Shown here one piece after another: positions 1 through 7,853 of a stretch of DNA of 38,883 bases. A program made the position numbers and the translations under genes. The notes under the pieces were generated by a model, which was given only the letters and a program-made list of their open reading frames with translations, searched no databases and was not told the DNA's origin. Each line of letters opens with the position of its first letter. Positions within the stretch are counted from its first letter, which is position 1. The DNA is from Acidobacteriaceae bacterium (GTDB taxonomy: Bacteria; Acidobacteriota; Terriglobia; Terriglobales; Acidobacteriaceae), in the NCBI GenBank assembly GCA_030038435.1, contig JASHOY010000201.1, positions 1 to 38,883 on the forward strand. The letters run 5' to 3'.

Positions 1-52
1 GGCAACCGCTGCCGGCGGAGGTCTCCCTCTGATCCCTTCGCGAGGGGGAGAA

Positions 53-880
53 ATGTGGTCCACTATCCCATGCCGGTCGCTGGCGAAGAGATTGCTGCCG
101 GCGACGATCTTGCTGGCTCTCGCCGGCCACCCGGCTGCACTCTTCGCACAACAATCGGGGGCGGATAAAGTCGCGATTCCATCGTCGCGATCCGCTGCGA
201 ATCAGGAAATCAAGTTGAGCCAGGAAGGTATTGGTGACGCGCGTCTGGCGGAACATCGTTACCAGGAAGCGATCGAGGCGTACCAGAAATCGCCGAACCG
301 CTCGGCCGATGTGTGGGACAAGATGGGCATCGCTTACCAGCTGCTTTTTGACATGAAAGATGCCGCGCGGTGCTACCGGCAGTCCCTGCGGCTGGATCCT
401 CAGAACGCTCATGCATTGAATAATCTGGCCACGGTCTACGACTCGATGAATAACCATCGCAAGGCCGAGCAACTGTATAGGAAGGCGATGAAGCTCGATC
501 CGAATTCGGCGGTAGTGGCGCTGGATCTGGGCACGAATCTGATGGTCCAGAACAAGTATGACCGGGGCCTCGAAATGTATCAGCGCGCTCTGAAAATTGA
601 TCCCAAAGTGCTAGAAGAGCGCGACCACCCGGTGATGCTCAACCCCATGACGGCCGAGCAGAGCGGGGCGGTTAATTATTACAAAGCAAAAGGGTTCGCG
701 CAGATAGGGATGACCGAAAACGCAATCAGGTACCTGCGCCGGGCGCTGAATGAAGGATTTACGACTCCGGAGCGGATTGCCGCCGACAGCAGCTTCAGCC
801 AGCTTGAGACGAATCCAGCGTTTCAAAAGCTGATGGCTGAACGGGCGGGACAGAAATCTCCACGACCGAATGGAGACTAG
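53..880 (+). CDS. Exported tetratricopeptide-repeat (TPR) protein
   Basis: 275 residues. The N-terminus is a typical Sec signal peptide: basic residues, a hydrophobic stretch at about 15-30 and a likely cleavage near Ala-Gln-Gln at 32-34, so the protein should act in the periplasm or be secreted. Residues about 60-190 contain at least three TPR units of 34 residues with the usual small residue at position 8 and the D-P-N/Q turn (LRLDPQN, MKLDPNS, LKIDPK). TPRs bind proteins; the partner is unknown. The C-terminal part ends with a helix pair common in bacterial TPR proteins. The start is supported by the purine-rich GGGGGAG just upstream. It stands alone: the next gene is 300 bases away. No enzymatic domain is visible. 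Confidence 0.85.
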   Translation: MWSTIPCRSLAKRLLPATILLALAGHPAALFAQQSGADKVAIPSSRSAANQEIKLSQEGIGDARLAEHRYQEAIEAYQKSPNRSADVWDKMGIAYQLLFDMKDAARCYRQSLRLDPQNAHALNNLATVYDSMNNHRKAEQLYRKAMKLDPNSAVVALDLGTNLMVQNKYDRGLEMYQRALKIDPKVLEERDHPVMLNPMTAEQSGAVNYYKAKGFAQIGMTENAIRYLRRALNEGFTTPERIAADSSFSQLETNPAFQKLMAERAGQKSPRPNGD

Positions 881-965
881 GACGACGCAAGGCATTTCGT
901 TCCCGATTTCCACCAGGCAAAACCAGCCCGTCACATCGTAGTTCCGGGGAAGTCATGTAGAGTCA

Positions 966-986
966 GGGGAGCGACGGCCGCTCCCC
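966..986 (+). terminator. GC-rich hairpin downstream of the TPR gene
   Basis: A perfect 8-bp stem (GGGGAGCG / CGCTCCCC) closes a 5-base loop 85 bases after the TPR stop. No T-run follows, so it is a weak intrinsic-terminator candidate. The remainder of 881-1181 shows no coding sequence I can support; it presumably holds the promoter of the phosphate transporter. Confidence 0.4.
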
Positions 987-1181
987 AGGCGCGCCGCACA
1001 GACGACTGTCAGGTCGGGCCGTTGCCGGGGATCTATGGACGCCTGCTTGTCCGACTGCGTTTGGTTCCGTTGCCAACCCTCTCCATTTCCTTTTCCATTC
1101 CCAATCGGCTTCGATGGTGAGCACAGTCGCCGTGTGCGCAGGCACGGCGTAACGCGTATGGGCGGTCGAGGAGAGATCTGA

Positions 1182-2801
1182 ATGGCCGGCACGGTGACGA
1201 TTACACACCCTCTTCCCAGGCAGAGCACATTTCCTGATCGCAAGGCGCAGCGCTCGCATCGCCGCTCGGGGGCGTTGCTGTTCCTGCTCGCTCTGGTCGC
1301 AGGCATCGACTACATCGCGATTGAAATCCGCGGGGATATGCAAGACGTGCCGCAGCGCGGCGCATGGCCGCTTCTGCTGCTGGGATTGGCCATGATGATC
1401 GCCCTTGGCTTCGAGTTTGTCAACGGTTTCCACGACACCGCCAACGCCGTGGCCACGGTGATCTACACGCATTCGCTGCAGCCCGAGGTGGCCGTGGTGT
1501 GGTCGGGACTTTGCAACCTGGCTGGAGTGCTGGCATCGACAGGCACAGTGGCCTTTGCGGTGGTCATGCTGCTGCCGGTGGAGCTGATTTTGAAGGTAAG
1601 CACCGGCGGCGGCTACGCCATGGTCTTCGCCCTGCTGATTGCGGCCATCCTGTGGAACCTGGGCGCGTGGTGGTTCGGGCTGCCGGCTTCAAGCTCGCAC
1701 ACCGTGGTGAGGTCGACTATCGGAGTGGGCCTGGCGAACCAGATCCTGAACTGGCGCAGCGTCGCCTCAGGCGTGGACTGGACCCAGGCGACCAAGGTCC
1801 TGGAGGTGCTGCTGGTTTCGCCGCTGATCGGGTTTGTCTGCGCCGGACTCCTGATCTGGGTGTCGAAGCGGCGGGTGCGCACGCCATCGCTTTATGAGGC
1901 CCCGAAGAACCACGAGCCGCCGCTGTGGCCGGTCCGGCTGCTGCTGGTGCTGACCTGCACCGGCGTGAGCTTCTGTCGCGGATCGAATGACGGGCAGAAA
2001 GGCATGGGGCTCATTGTGCTGATCCTCATCGGGACATTCCCCACCGCCTATGTGCTGAACCATGCGCTGACTCCGTCGGATATGCAGGCCTTTGTCACTG
2101 CTTCAGAACAGGCGGTGACGGTGCTCGATGCGCACGCCGCCAACGGGAATACGCTGCTTACGGGCGCAAGGGCGGAAGCGATGCGCTATATGCGCACCGG
2201 CCAGATGCGGCCGGAAACCTTGCCGGCGCTGCGCAGCCTGGTGAGCAGCGTGAGCGATGAAGTCGCCGTCTACAGATCCTTTCAGGCGATTCCCGAGCAG
2301 GACCAGACGAAATTGCGCAACGACATGTATGTGGCCGGCGAAGCGCTGCGCAGGATGCTGAAGAGCGGCCAGCCGGCATTGAGCGCGCAGGAGAGCACAA
2401 AGCTGCGCCAGCACGACGGCATGCTGGATAGGTCGACCAAGTTCATTCCCGACTGGGTGAAAGTGGCCGTGGCGCTGGCGCTGGGACTGGGCACGATGAT
2501 CGGCTGGAAGCGCGTGGTGGTGACCATTGGCGAGCGCATCGGCAAGGAGCACCTGACCTATGCACAGGGCGCCAGCGCGCAACTGGTGGCGATGGGCACG
2601 ATCTTCGCCGCCGATGCGTGGGGATTGCCGGTCTCGACCACCCATATCCTAAGCACCGGGGTGGCGGGAACCATGGCCGCCAATGGCAGCGGGCTGCACC
2701 TGGGAACGGTGCGGAACATCGCGGCGGGATGGGTATTCACGCTACCCGCGGCGGCGCTGCTTTCCGGGTTGCTCTATTGCCTGTTTCGGTGCTTTGCCTG
2801 A
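1182..2801 (+). CDS. pit: PiT-family inorganic phosphate transporter
   Basis: 539 residues, the size of E. coli PitA. PiT proteins import metal-phosphate in symport with protons or cations across the inner membrane. The two inverted PiT signature halves are present: the first near residue 80 (FVNGFHDTANAVATVI) with the SSSHT motif near 170, and the second near 255 (GSNDGQKGMG) with a second STTH motif near 485. About ten hydrophobic segments are split by a soluble central region (about 300-420), as in PitA. In the first repeat SSSHT is followed by VVRS where the family usually has LIGS, putting an Arg in place of Gly. The start is chosen from AGGAGAG six bases upstream; a shorter start at an internal Met (about residue 53) would remove the first hydrophobic segment. 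No PhoU-like partner is adjacent. Confidence 0.9.
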   Translation: MAGTVTITHPLPRQSTFPDRKAQRSHRRSGALLFLLALVAGIDYIAIEIRGDMQDVPQRGAWPLLLLGLAMMIALGFEFVNGFHDTANAVATVIYTHSLQPEVAVVWSGLCNLAGVLASTGTVAFAVVMLLPVELILKVSTGGGYAMVFALLIAAILWNLGAWWFGLPASSSHTVVRSTIGVGLANQILNWRSVASGVDWTQATKVLEVLLVSPLIGFVCAGLLIWVSKRRVRTPSLYEAPKNHEPPLWPVRLLLVLTCTGVSFCRGSNDGQKGMGLIVLILIGTFPTAYVLNHALTPSDMQAFVTASEQAVTVLDAHAANGNTLLTGARAEAMRYMRTGQMRPETLPALRSLVSSVSDEVAVYRSFQAIPEQDQTKLRNDMYVAGEALRRMLKSGQPALSAQESTKLRQHDGMLDRSTKFIPDWVKVAVALALGLGTMIGWKRVVVTIGERIGKEHLTYAQGASAQLVAMGTIFAADAWGLPVSTTHILSTGVAGTMAANGSGLHLGTVRNIAAGWVFTLPAAALLSGLLYCLFRCFA

Positions 2802-2930
2802 AGCGCCACGCCGGTGGTGAGATAAGGCCCACGGCAGGCGGCTTCGCAGACCGGGATTCCCATCGGATATGCAGGGTTTGCGCCGCTTCTTACACAGGCA
2901 GGCCGGCGCCTGCTTCCGGTACCATACTTG

Positions 2931-2959
2931 AGGCGCCTTTCTGTTTCCAAGCGGCGCCT
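2931..2959. repeat. Inverted repeat upstream of scpB
   Basis: AGGCGCC and GGCGCCT form a 7-bp dyad separated by 15 bases, just before the scpB start and 130 bases after the pit stop. It could end pit transcription or act in the scpB leader. No T-run is seen. Confidence 0.3.
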
Positions 2960-2969
2960 TACTTGAAGA

Positions 2970-4220
2970 ATGAGTCTTAAAGCAAAATTGGAAGCCGTTA
3001 TTTACGCCGCCGAAGAGCCGGTTACGCTGGCTCAGCTCGCGCTTTTGTTCACTGCGGACGCGCTGGAGTGGAAGGCTGAACAGGACGCCGCCGCTGCCAA
3101 GGCCGCGGAGGCTGCGGTTACCTCTGCAGGGGGCGAAACCAGGCCACTGATTGACGACGCTCTCGAATACCTGGAATTGGACGGGAACACGGCAGAGGCC
3201 GAAACCACGGCCGCGCTGGAAGGCGAGCAGGCCGCCCCCGCGGCGGCTGCTGCGCCGGAGGCAGAGACGAGCGCGGAGGCCGCGGCTGAAGGTGCGGTGG
3301 GCTTCGAAGACGCGCAGGCGGGCGACGCGACTGCGCTGGAGAACGGCATGACCGCTGCAGCCGGCGAAGAAGTGTCGAATGCCCGGGGAGGCGCGGAGAC
3401 CAGCGCGGCGGCTGCGCCGGTTGAGGCCGCGGACGCCGAATCAGAATTGAAGCGCGAAGCAAAACAGCGCGACCGCGATGTGCGCACTGTGCTTCGCACG
3501 CTGCTGGACGAGCTGATTGAGGACTATGACACCGGCAATCGGGGCATCGAAATTCGCGAGGTGGCAGGCGGATATCGCATGGCCACCAAGCCCGAGTGCC
3601 ATGATGCTGTGCGTGGGTTTGTGAAAAGCCTCAAACCGCCGCTGAAGCTGTCGTTGCCGGCGCTGGAGACCCTGGCGGTGATCGCCTACAAACAGCCGGT
3701 GACCGCACCCGAGGTCAATGAGATTCGCGGTGTGGACTCGTCAGGTGTCTTCGGATCGCTGCTGAGCCGCAAACTGATTGCGACAGCCGGGCGCAAGCAG
3801 GTGGTAGGCCGCCCAATTCTTTACAAAACCACGCGCGAGTTTTTGCTGCGTTTTGGGCTGAAGGACGTTTCCGAACTGCCGTCGATGGAGGAGTTTGAAA
3901 AGCTGGCCGCCAGCGAATTGGAAGAACCCGAGGCGCAGGCGGAGAGCGAAGCCGGCGCGGTGCAGGGCCCCGAACTCGACGAAGCAGCCAGCGAAGAGCC
4001 TGAAACCGCAGGCGAGGCATCCAACCCCGTTGAGCCGGTAGCGGAAAATCTGGGAGCCGGCGCAAACGAAACTGCGGCGTCACCAGCGGAGCGGGGCGAT
4101 GCTGACGTCGCCGAGCCGGACAAAGCGGCGGCGCCATCGATGGGCGAACCGCCAATTGCCGAGGCCGGCGAGACGGAAGCGGCCGAACCGGCGGAAACCG
4201 AGCGTCTTTCCCATGACTGA
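2970..4220 (+). CDS. scpB: Segregation and condensation protein B with large Ala/Glu-rich insertion
   Basis: ScpB dimerises through winged-helix domains and, with ScpA, binds SMC to compact and segregate the chromosome. Typical ScpB has about 180-200 residues; this one has 416. Residues 1-30 match the start of winged helix 1 (SLKAKLEAVIYAAEEPVTL). Residues about 31-168 are an Ala/Glu-rich low-complexity insertion. The fold resumes at about 169-300, including GIEIREVAGGYRMATKP, LSLPALETLAVIAYKQPVT and the GRPILYKTT strand of the second winged helix. Residues about 312-416 form a second acidic tail. scpA, usually the upstream neighbour, is absent; the preceding gene is pit. The stop overlaps the rluB start by 8 bases, so the two are probably translated together. 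The ribosome site is weak (GAAGA directly before ATG). Confidence 0.9.
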   Translation: MSLKAKLEAVIYAAEEPVTLAQLALLFTADALEWKAEQDAAAAKAAEAAVTSAGGETRPLIDDALEYLELDGNTAEAETTAALEGEQAAPAAAAAPEAETSAEAAAEGAVGFEDAQAGDATALENGMTAAAGEEVSNARGGAETSAAAAPVEAADAESELKREAKQRDRDVRTVLRTLLDELIEDYDTGNRGIEIREVAGGYRMATKPECHDAVRGFVKSLKPPLKLSLPALETLAVIAYKQPVTAPEVNEIRGVDSSGVFGSLLSRKLIATAGRKQVVGRPILYKTTREFLLRFGLKDVSELPSMEEFEKLAASELEEPEAQAESEAGAVQGPELDEAASEEPETAGEASNPVEPVAENLGAGANETAASPAERGDADVAEPDKAAAPSMGEPPIAEAGETEAAEPAETERLSHD

Positions 4221-6195
4221 CGATCTACAGCCTGAACCATCTGAAAAAGCCTCCAAGGCGAAGCCGACGCGGACCAGGAAGCATGCCGCTGGCGCCGCGG
4301 CGAACGAGGCGGAAGCGAAGGCCGGGACTTCCGGCAAAAGAGCGCCCAAGTCCGCCTCAAAAGCCCCCAAAACCGCCTCCGCCGCCAAGGCTCCGCCGAA
4401 GAAGAAGGCTGCGGCCAGACGCAAAGCCGTTACGGAAACTGACGCCGCGCCAGCCGCTGCGCGATTTGAAGATCCCATCGGCGATACCACCGACGGCGAG
4501 GCGTGGACGTATACCGGCGAGGAACTGGAGACGGAAGCTGCGAGCCAGACCGAGGCCTACCGTGCCGGGATTTCCGTGGATGCGGTTGACGGAACCCTCG
4601 AGTCGAGCGGACAAGCACCTCAAGGCGAAACGCAAGAGAAACCAGAAGCCGCGCCGGCAAAAATTGCCGAAGAGATCGCGGAGGCTTGCGCCCGGGAGGA
4701 CGCGACCGAAGCTCGTCCTCAGGCAAAGCTGGAGCGGCTGCAAAAGATTCTTTCCCAGGCGGGCATTGCCAGCCGGCGGCGCGCCGAGGAGATGATCGTC
4801 GCCGGCCGGGTGATTGTAAACGGCCAGGTGGTGACGGCGCTGGGCTCCAAAGCCGATCCCGAGCACGACCACATCCGCGTGGACGGCAAGCTGCTGCACG
4901 GCGCCGAGCGGCACCGCTATTTTCTCTTGAACAAGCCCAAAGGCTACGTGACCACGGTGAGCGATCCGGAAGGCCGGCCCACGGTGATGGATTTTGTGCG
5001 CAAGCTGGGCGAGAGGGTCTATCCGGTGGGCCGGCTCGATTTCCAGAGCGAGGGTCTGCTGCTGATGACCAACGATGGTGCGCTGGCAAATCAACTGACG
5101 CGGGCGGCCTCGGGAGTGGAAAAAACCTACCTGGTGAAAGTGGCAGGGCAGCCCGACGAAGAGGATCTGGAAAGACTGCGCACGGGGGTGATGATTGAGC
5201 GCGGCGGTCCTGCCTCGTCGGGATTGTATGGCGCCGGCGGCAGAGTGCGCACCGCTCCGGCGCGGATACGCCAGATCCGTTCGGGCGAGAATCCCTGGTA
5301 CGAAGTGGTGCTCACCGAAGGGCGCAATCGCGAATTGCGCAAGATGTTCAGCGCCGTGGGGCACTATGTGGAGAAGATTCGCCGCGTGGGCTACGGGCCG
5401 CTGCTGCTCGATGTGGAACCCGGCACACTGCGCGAGCTGACTCCAGAAGAGGTCGAAGCGCTGCGCCTGGCCGCAGAAGGCAAGCTGAGGCCGCGGCGGA
5501 TCAAGGTCGAGACCATGCTGCCGAAAGATGCAGGACGCACCGCGGAGGCTCAGTCGGCCAGGCCTTATGCGAAACGCGGGCCTGGCAAGGGTGCGCAAAA
5601 GGAGCTTCAGCGGCGTTTGCCGGAGCGGCGTCCGGAGAAGCAATTTCGCGGTCGTCTGCCGGAGCCGAGAACGGAAAAGGAATTCCGGCCGCGTTTTGAA
5701 CAGCAGGGTGAGCGAAAGGATTTTCGGCGGCGCGGCGGGGAACGAGGCGGAGACAGGGAATTTCGTCCCCGCGATGAACAGCGCGGCCGGCCACAGGCAA
5801 GGCCGGCGCGGGAATTCCGCGGCGAACGGCGCGACTGGAAGGAACGTCCGCGCACAGAACGGCCGGCGCGGTATAAGCCCGGGGAGGCGCGCAGGGAATT
5901 CGAGCCACGACGCCCGGAACGAAGCAGCGAAGCGGCAAAACATGATTTCGGCAGACGCCCGGCAAAGAGCTGGCGCGAAGGGCAAAAACCGCCTCGGACC
6001 GAAGGCCTCGGCCGGGAAGACCGCGCCCATGGCAGGCCGGGAGCGGCCGCGAAGTTCCCGGGCCGGGCCGGTGGTGGGGGCGGTCAAGGCAGCAATCGCG
6101 GCGCCGACCGGTCCAAGGGGCCCGGCAGGCCGGGTGGTTTTCACTCCGGCCCAAGGCGTGGCGGAGCAGGTGGCGGAGGAAGACGGCGCGGCTGA
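4213..6195 (+). CDS. rluB: RluB/RsuA-family 16S/23S rRNA pseudouridine synthase with long tails
   Basis: 660 residues; the enzyme core is only about 260. Order: an Ala/Lys/Glu-rich N-terminal extension (1-170), an S4 RNA-binding domain (about 173-228, LERLQKILSQAGIASRRRA), and the pseudouridine synthase domain (about 235-415) with catalytic Asp276 in GRLDFQSEGLLL and the GRNRELRKMF motif near 370. From about 430 the protein is an Arg-rich tail containing repeats of the form P-E-x-R-x-E-K-x-F-R, ending in Gly/Arg-rich sequence. The enzyme isomerises a uridine in rRNA, most likely in the large subunit as in RluB. An open frame extends to 4099, but ATG 4213 is preferred because it gives an 8-base overlap with scpB, a common pairing (scpB-rluB). 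The tail is probably disordered and RNA-binding. Confidence 0.88.
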   Translation: MTDDLQPEPSEKASKAKPTRTRKHAAGAAANEAEAKAGTSGKRAPKSASKAPKTASAAKAPPKKKAAARRKAVTETDAAPAAARFEDPIGDTTDGEAWTYTGEELETEAASQTEAYRAGISVDAVDGTLESSGQAPQGETQEKPEAAPAKIAEEIAEACAREDATEARPQAKLERLQKILSQAGIASRRRAEEMIVAGRVIVNGQVVTALGSKADPEHDHIRVDGKLLHGAERHRYFLLNKPKGYVTTVSDPEGRPTVMDFVRKLGERVYPVGRLDFQSEGLLLMTNDGALANQLTRAASGVEKTYLVKVAGQPDEEDLERLRTGVMIERGGPASSGLYGAGGRVRTAPARIRQIRSGENPWYEVVLTEGRNRELRKMFSAVGHYVEKIRRVGYGPLLLDVEPGTLRELTPEEVEALRLAAEGKLRPRRIKVETMLPKDAGRTAEAQSARPYAKRGPGKGAQKELQRRLPERRPEKQFRGRLPEPRTEKEFRPRFEQQGERKDFRRRGGERGGDREFRPRDEQRGRPQARPAREFRGERRDWKERPRTERPARYKPGEARREFEPRRPERSSEAAKHDFGRRPAKSWREGQKPPRTEGLGREDRAHGRPGAAAKFPGRAGGGGGQGSNRGADRSKGPGRPGGFHSGPRRGGAGGGGRRRG

Positions 6196-6257
6196 AGGCT
6201 CTTTCGTGTTGCAGAAAGCCAGGTTCTCGACTGACCATTCCGCCTGAGCCGCGGGAC

Positions 6258-7676
6258 TCAGTTTGCTGAAACGTCGGCTTCGGCGCGGCTTTGGCTTGGC
6301 TCGAGCCTTGCATCGGGATTCACCAGCAGCCACGCCAGTCCTCCCAGCACGGCCAGCGCGGCTGCGGTCATGAACGAAGAGATCCAGCCAAAGTGCGCGG
6401 CGATCAGCGGCGTCACCGAAGCAGTGAACGCGCCGCCGATCTGGCATCCCATATTCATTGCCCCTGACGCCGGCCCGGTGTATTGGCCGGCAAAATCCGC
6501 GGTCACCGACCAGTAGCAACTCTGCGAGAGATAGAGCGCGCCCGCGCCGCCGGCCAGCACCAGGCTCGCCGTCACCGCGCTGTGCGCGCTCGCGCCCGCG
6601 GCCAGCAGCGCCGCGGTAAGCAGCAGTGCGAAGCAGGGCAGATACGAGCGTCCCGCGCGCTCGCTTACATGCCTCGCAAGCCAATCACTGGCCGCGCCGC
6701 CCATTAGGCAGCCGGCGCTCATGGCCATGAAGGGAGCCATCGAATACCAGGCGCTGGTCCGCAGACTGAGACCTCGTACCTGGGAAAGATAAATATAGAA
6801 CCAACTGAAGAAGATCCACGAGACATAGCCGTAAGTGAAATAGCTTCCGGTGATGGCCAGGATGTTTTTGCTGGTCAGGATTCTGCGCCACGGCGTCTTC
6901 TTCTTCGCCGCAGCGCCCTGCACCGGATCGAGGTCGCGTTTCGCGTCGCCGCGGCCGCCGGCGATGTGCTTCAGCTCTGCAACTCCAACCCAGGGATGCT
7001 CTTCCGGCGTGTTGCGCGCGGCCCAATGCCACACCAGACCGGCCAGCACGCCCAATACCGCGCAGAACCAGAAGGAAAGATGCCAGCCATAGCGCAGGAT
7101 GATCGCGGTCAACAGCGGCGGAGCCAGCGCCGATCCCAGGCCCACGCCGCCGAAGATGATGCCGTTGGAGCGGCCGCGCTCGGCGATCGGAATCCAGCGC
7201 TCCTCGAACTGATTTGCCGCCGGAAACATCACCGCCTCGCCCGCGCCCAGCGCAATGCGGATGAGAATCAGCATCAACAATGCCGCCGGCGCTCCCGCGG
7301 GTGCAGCCGCGGTGAGCGCCGTGAAGACGCCCCACCAGAGCACGCCAAACGTCAGCACCCTGCGCGGCCCGAATCGCCGCGCCAGCACGCCGCCGGGAAT
7401 CTGGAACGATGCGTAGCCGATGAGGAACGCGCTGAAGACCCAGCCCAGGTGAGTATCGTTGATGTGATACTCGCGGCCCATTTCGATTCCGGCAATGGAA
7501 ATGTTGGTGCGGTCCATGAAGGCGATGGCGCCCATCACCATCAGCCAGATCACCAGCAGGTAGCGTACCGGCGGTCTGCCCCGTCGCGCCTTGGTGGGTC
7601 CCAAATCCATCTCGCTCGCGCTGCTCCTCCCGCGCATTGGTGTTGCGCCCGGCACTGTCTCTGGCGCACTGCGCAT
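6258..7676 (-). CDS. Major facilitator superfamily transporter, anion:cation symporter (ACS) type
   Basis: 472 residues with twelve predicted membrane helices. The first helix carries the ACS-family pattern (GAIAFMDRTNISIAG), followed by GWVFSAFLIGYASFQIPGG and the MFS loop 2-3 motif (RRFGPRRVLT). ACS members move organic acids such as sugar acids, galactonate, hexuronate or phthalate with protons; the substrate cannot be read from the sequence. A hydrophilic loop at about 220-250 separates the two six-helix halves. The start has GGAAGAG upstream; about 35 hydrophilic residues precede helix 1, so a later start is possible. Its 3' end converges on rluB with a 62-base gap, and it is divergent from the sulfotransferase gene. 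Confidence 0.85.
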   Translation of the reverse strand: MRSAPETVPGATPMRGRSSASEMDLGPTKARRGRPPVRYLLVIWLMVMGAIAFMDRTNISIAGIEMGREYHINDTHLGWVFSAFLIGYASFQIPGGVLARRFGPRRVLTFGVLWWGVFTALTAAAPAGAPAALLMLILIRIALGAGEAVMFPAANQFEERWIPIAERGRSNGIIFGGVGLGSALAPPLLTAIILRYGWHLSFWFCAVLGVLAGLVWHWAARNTPEEHPWVGVAELKHIAGGRGDAKRDLDPVQGAAAKKKTPWRRILTSKNILAITGSYFTYGYVSWIFFSWFYIYLSQVRGLSLRTSAWYSMAPFMAMSAGCLMGGAASDWLARHVSERAGRSYLPCFALLLTAALLAAGASAHSAVTASLVLAGGAGALYLSQSCYWSVTADFAGQYTGPASGAMNMGCQIGGAFTASVTPLIAAHFGWISSFMTAAALAVLGGLAWLLVNPDARLEPSQSRAEADVSAN

Positions 7677-7781
7677 GCATTCCGCTCTTCCGGTCTATTG
7701 ACCTATTCAAGGTACACTTCGCATCCTGATTCCGTGAACTCCTGCGCTTGGGTATTGATATGCGTCGCCTCGCGCCGCGCT

Positions 7782-7787
7782 ACAATG
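7782..7787 (+). promoter_or_regulatory. Candidate -10 box (TACAAT) for the sulfotransferase gene
   Basis: TACAAT matches the housekeeping -10 hexamer in five of six positions and lies 67 bases before the sulfotransferase ATG. The same hexamer precedes three other plus-strand genes here (9856, 21747, 26782). No convincing -35 box at 16-18 bases is visible. Confidence 0.4.
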
Positions 7788-7853
7788 CAAAAGGAAAGTT
7801 AAGAACGAGAATCCCGCCGGACCCGATTCGCTCGCAAGCACCGAGACTGCCTG

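Noticed and set aside
2158-2645. Antisense open frames within the phosphate transporter gene
   Set aside because: They mirror the PiT coding frame and have no ribosome site or recognisable domain.
4357-6684. 775-codon open frame on the minus strand opposite rluB
   Set aside because: It is antisense to the clear rluB domains; its translation is Arg/Pro/Ala-rich with no family features. Long antisense frames are expected in GC-rich repetitive coding sequence.
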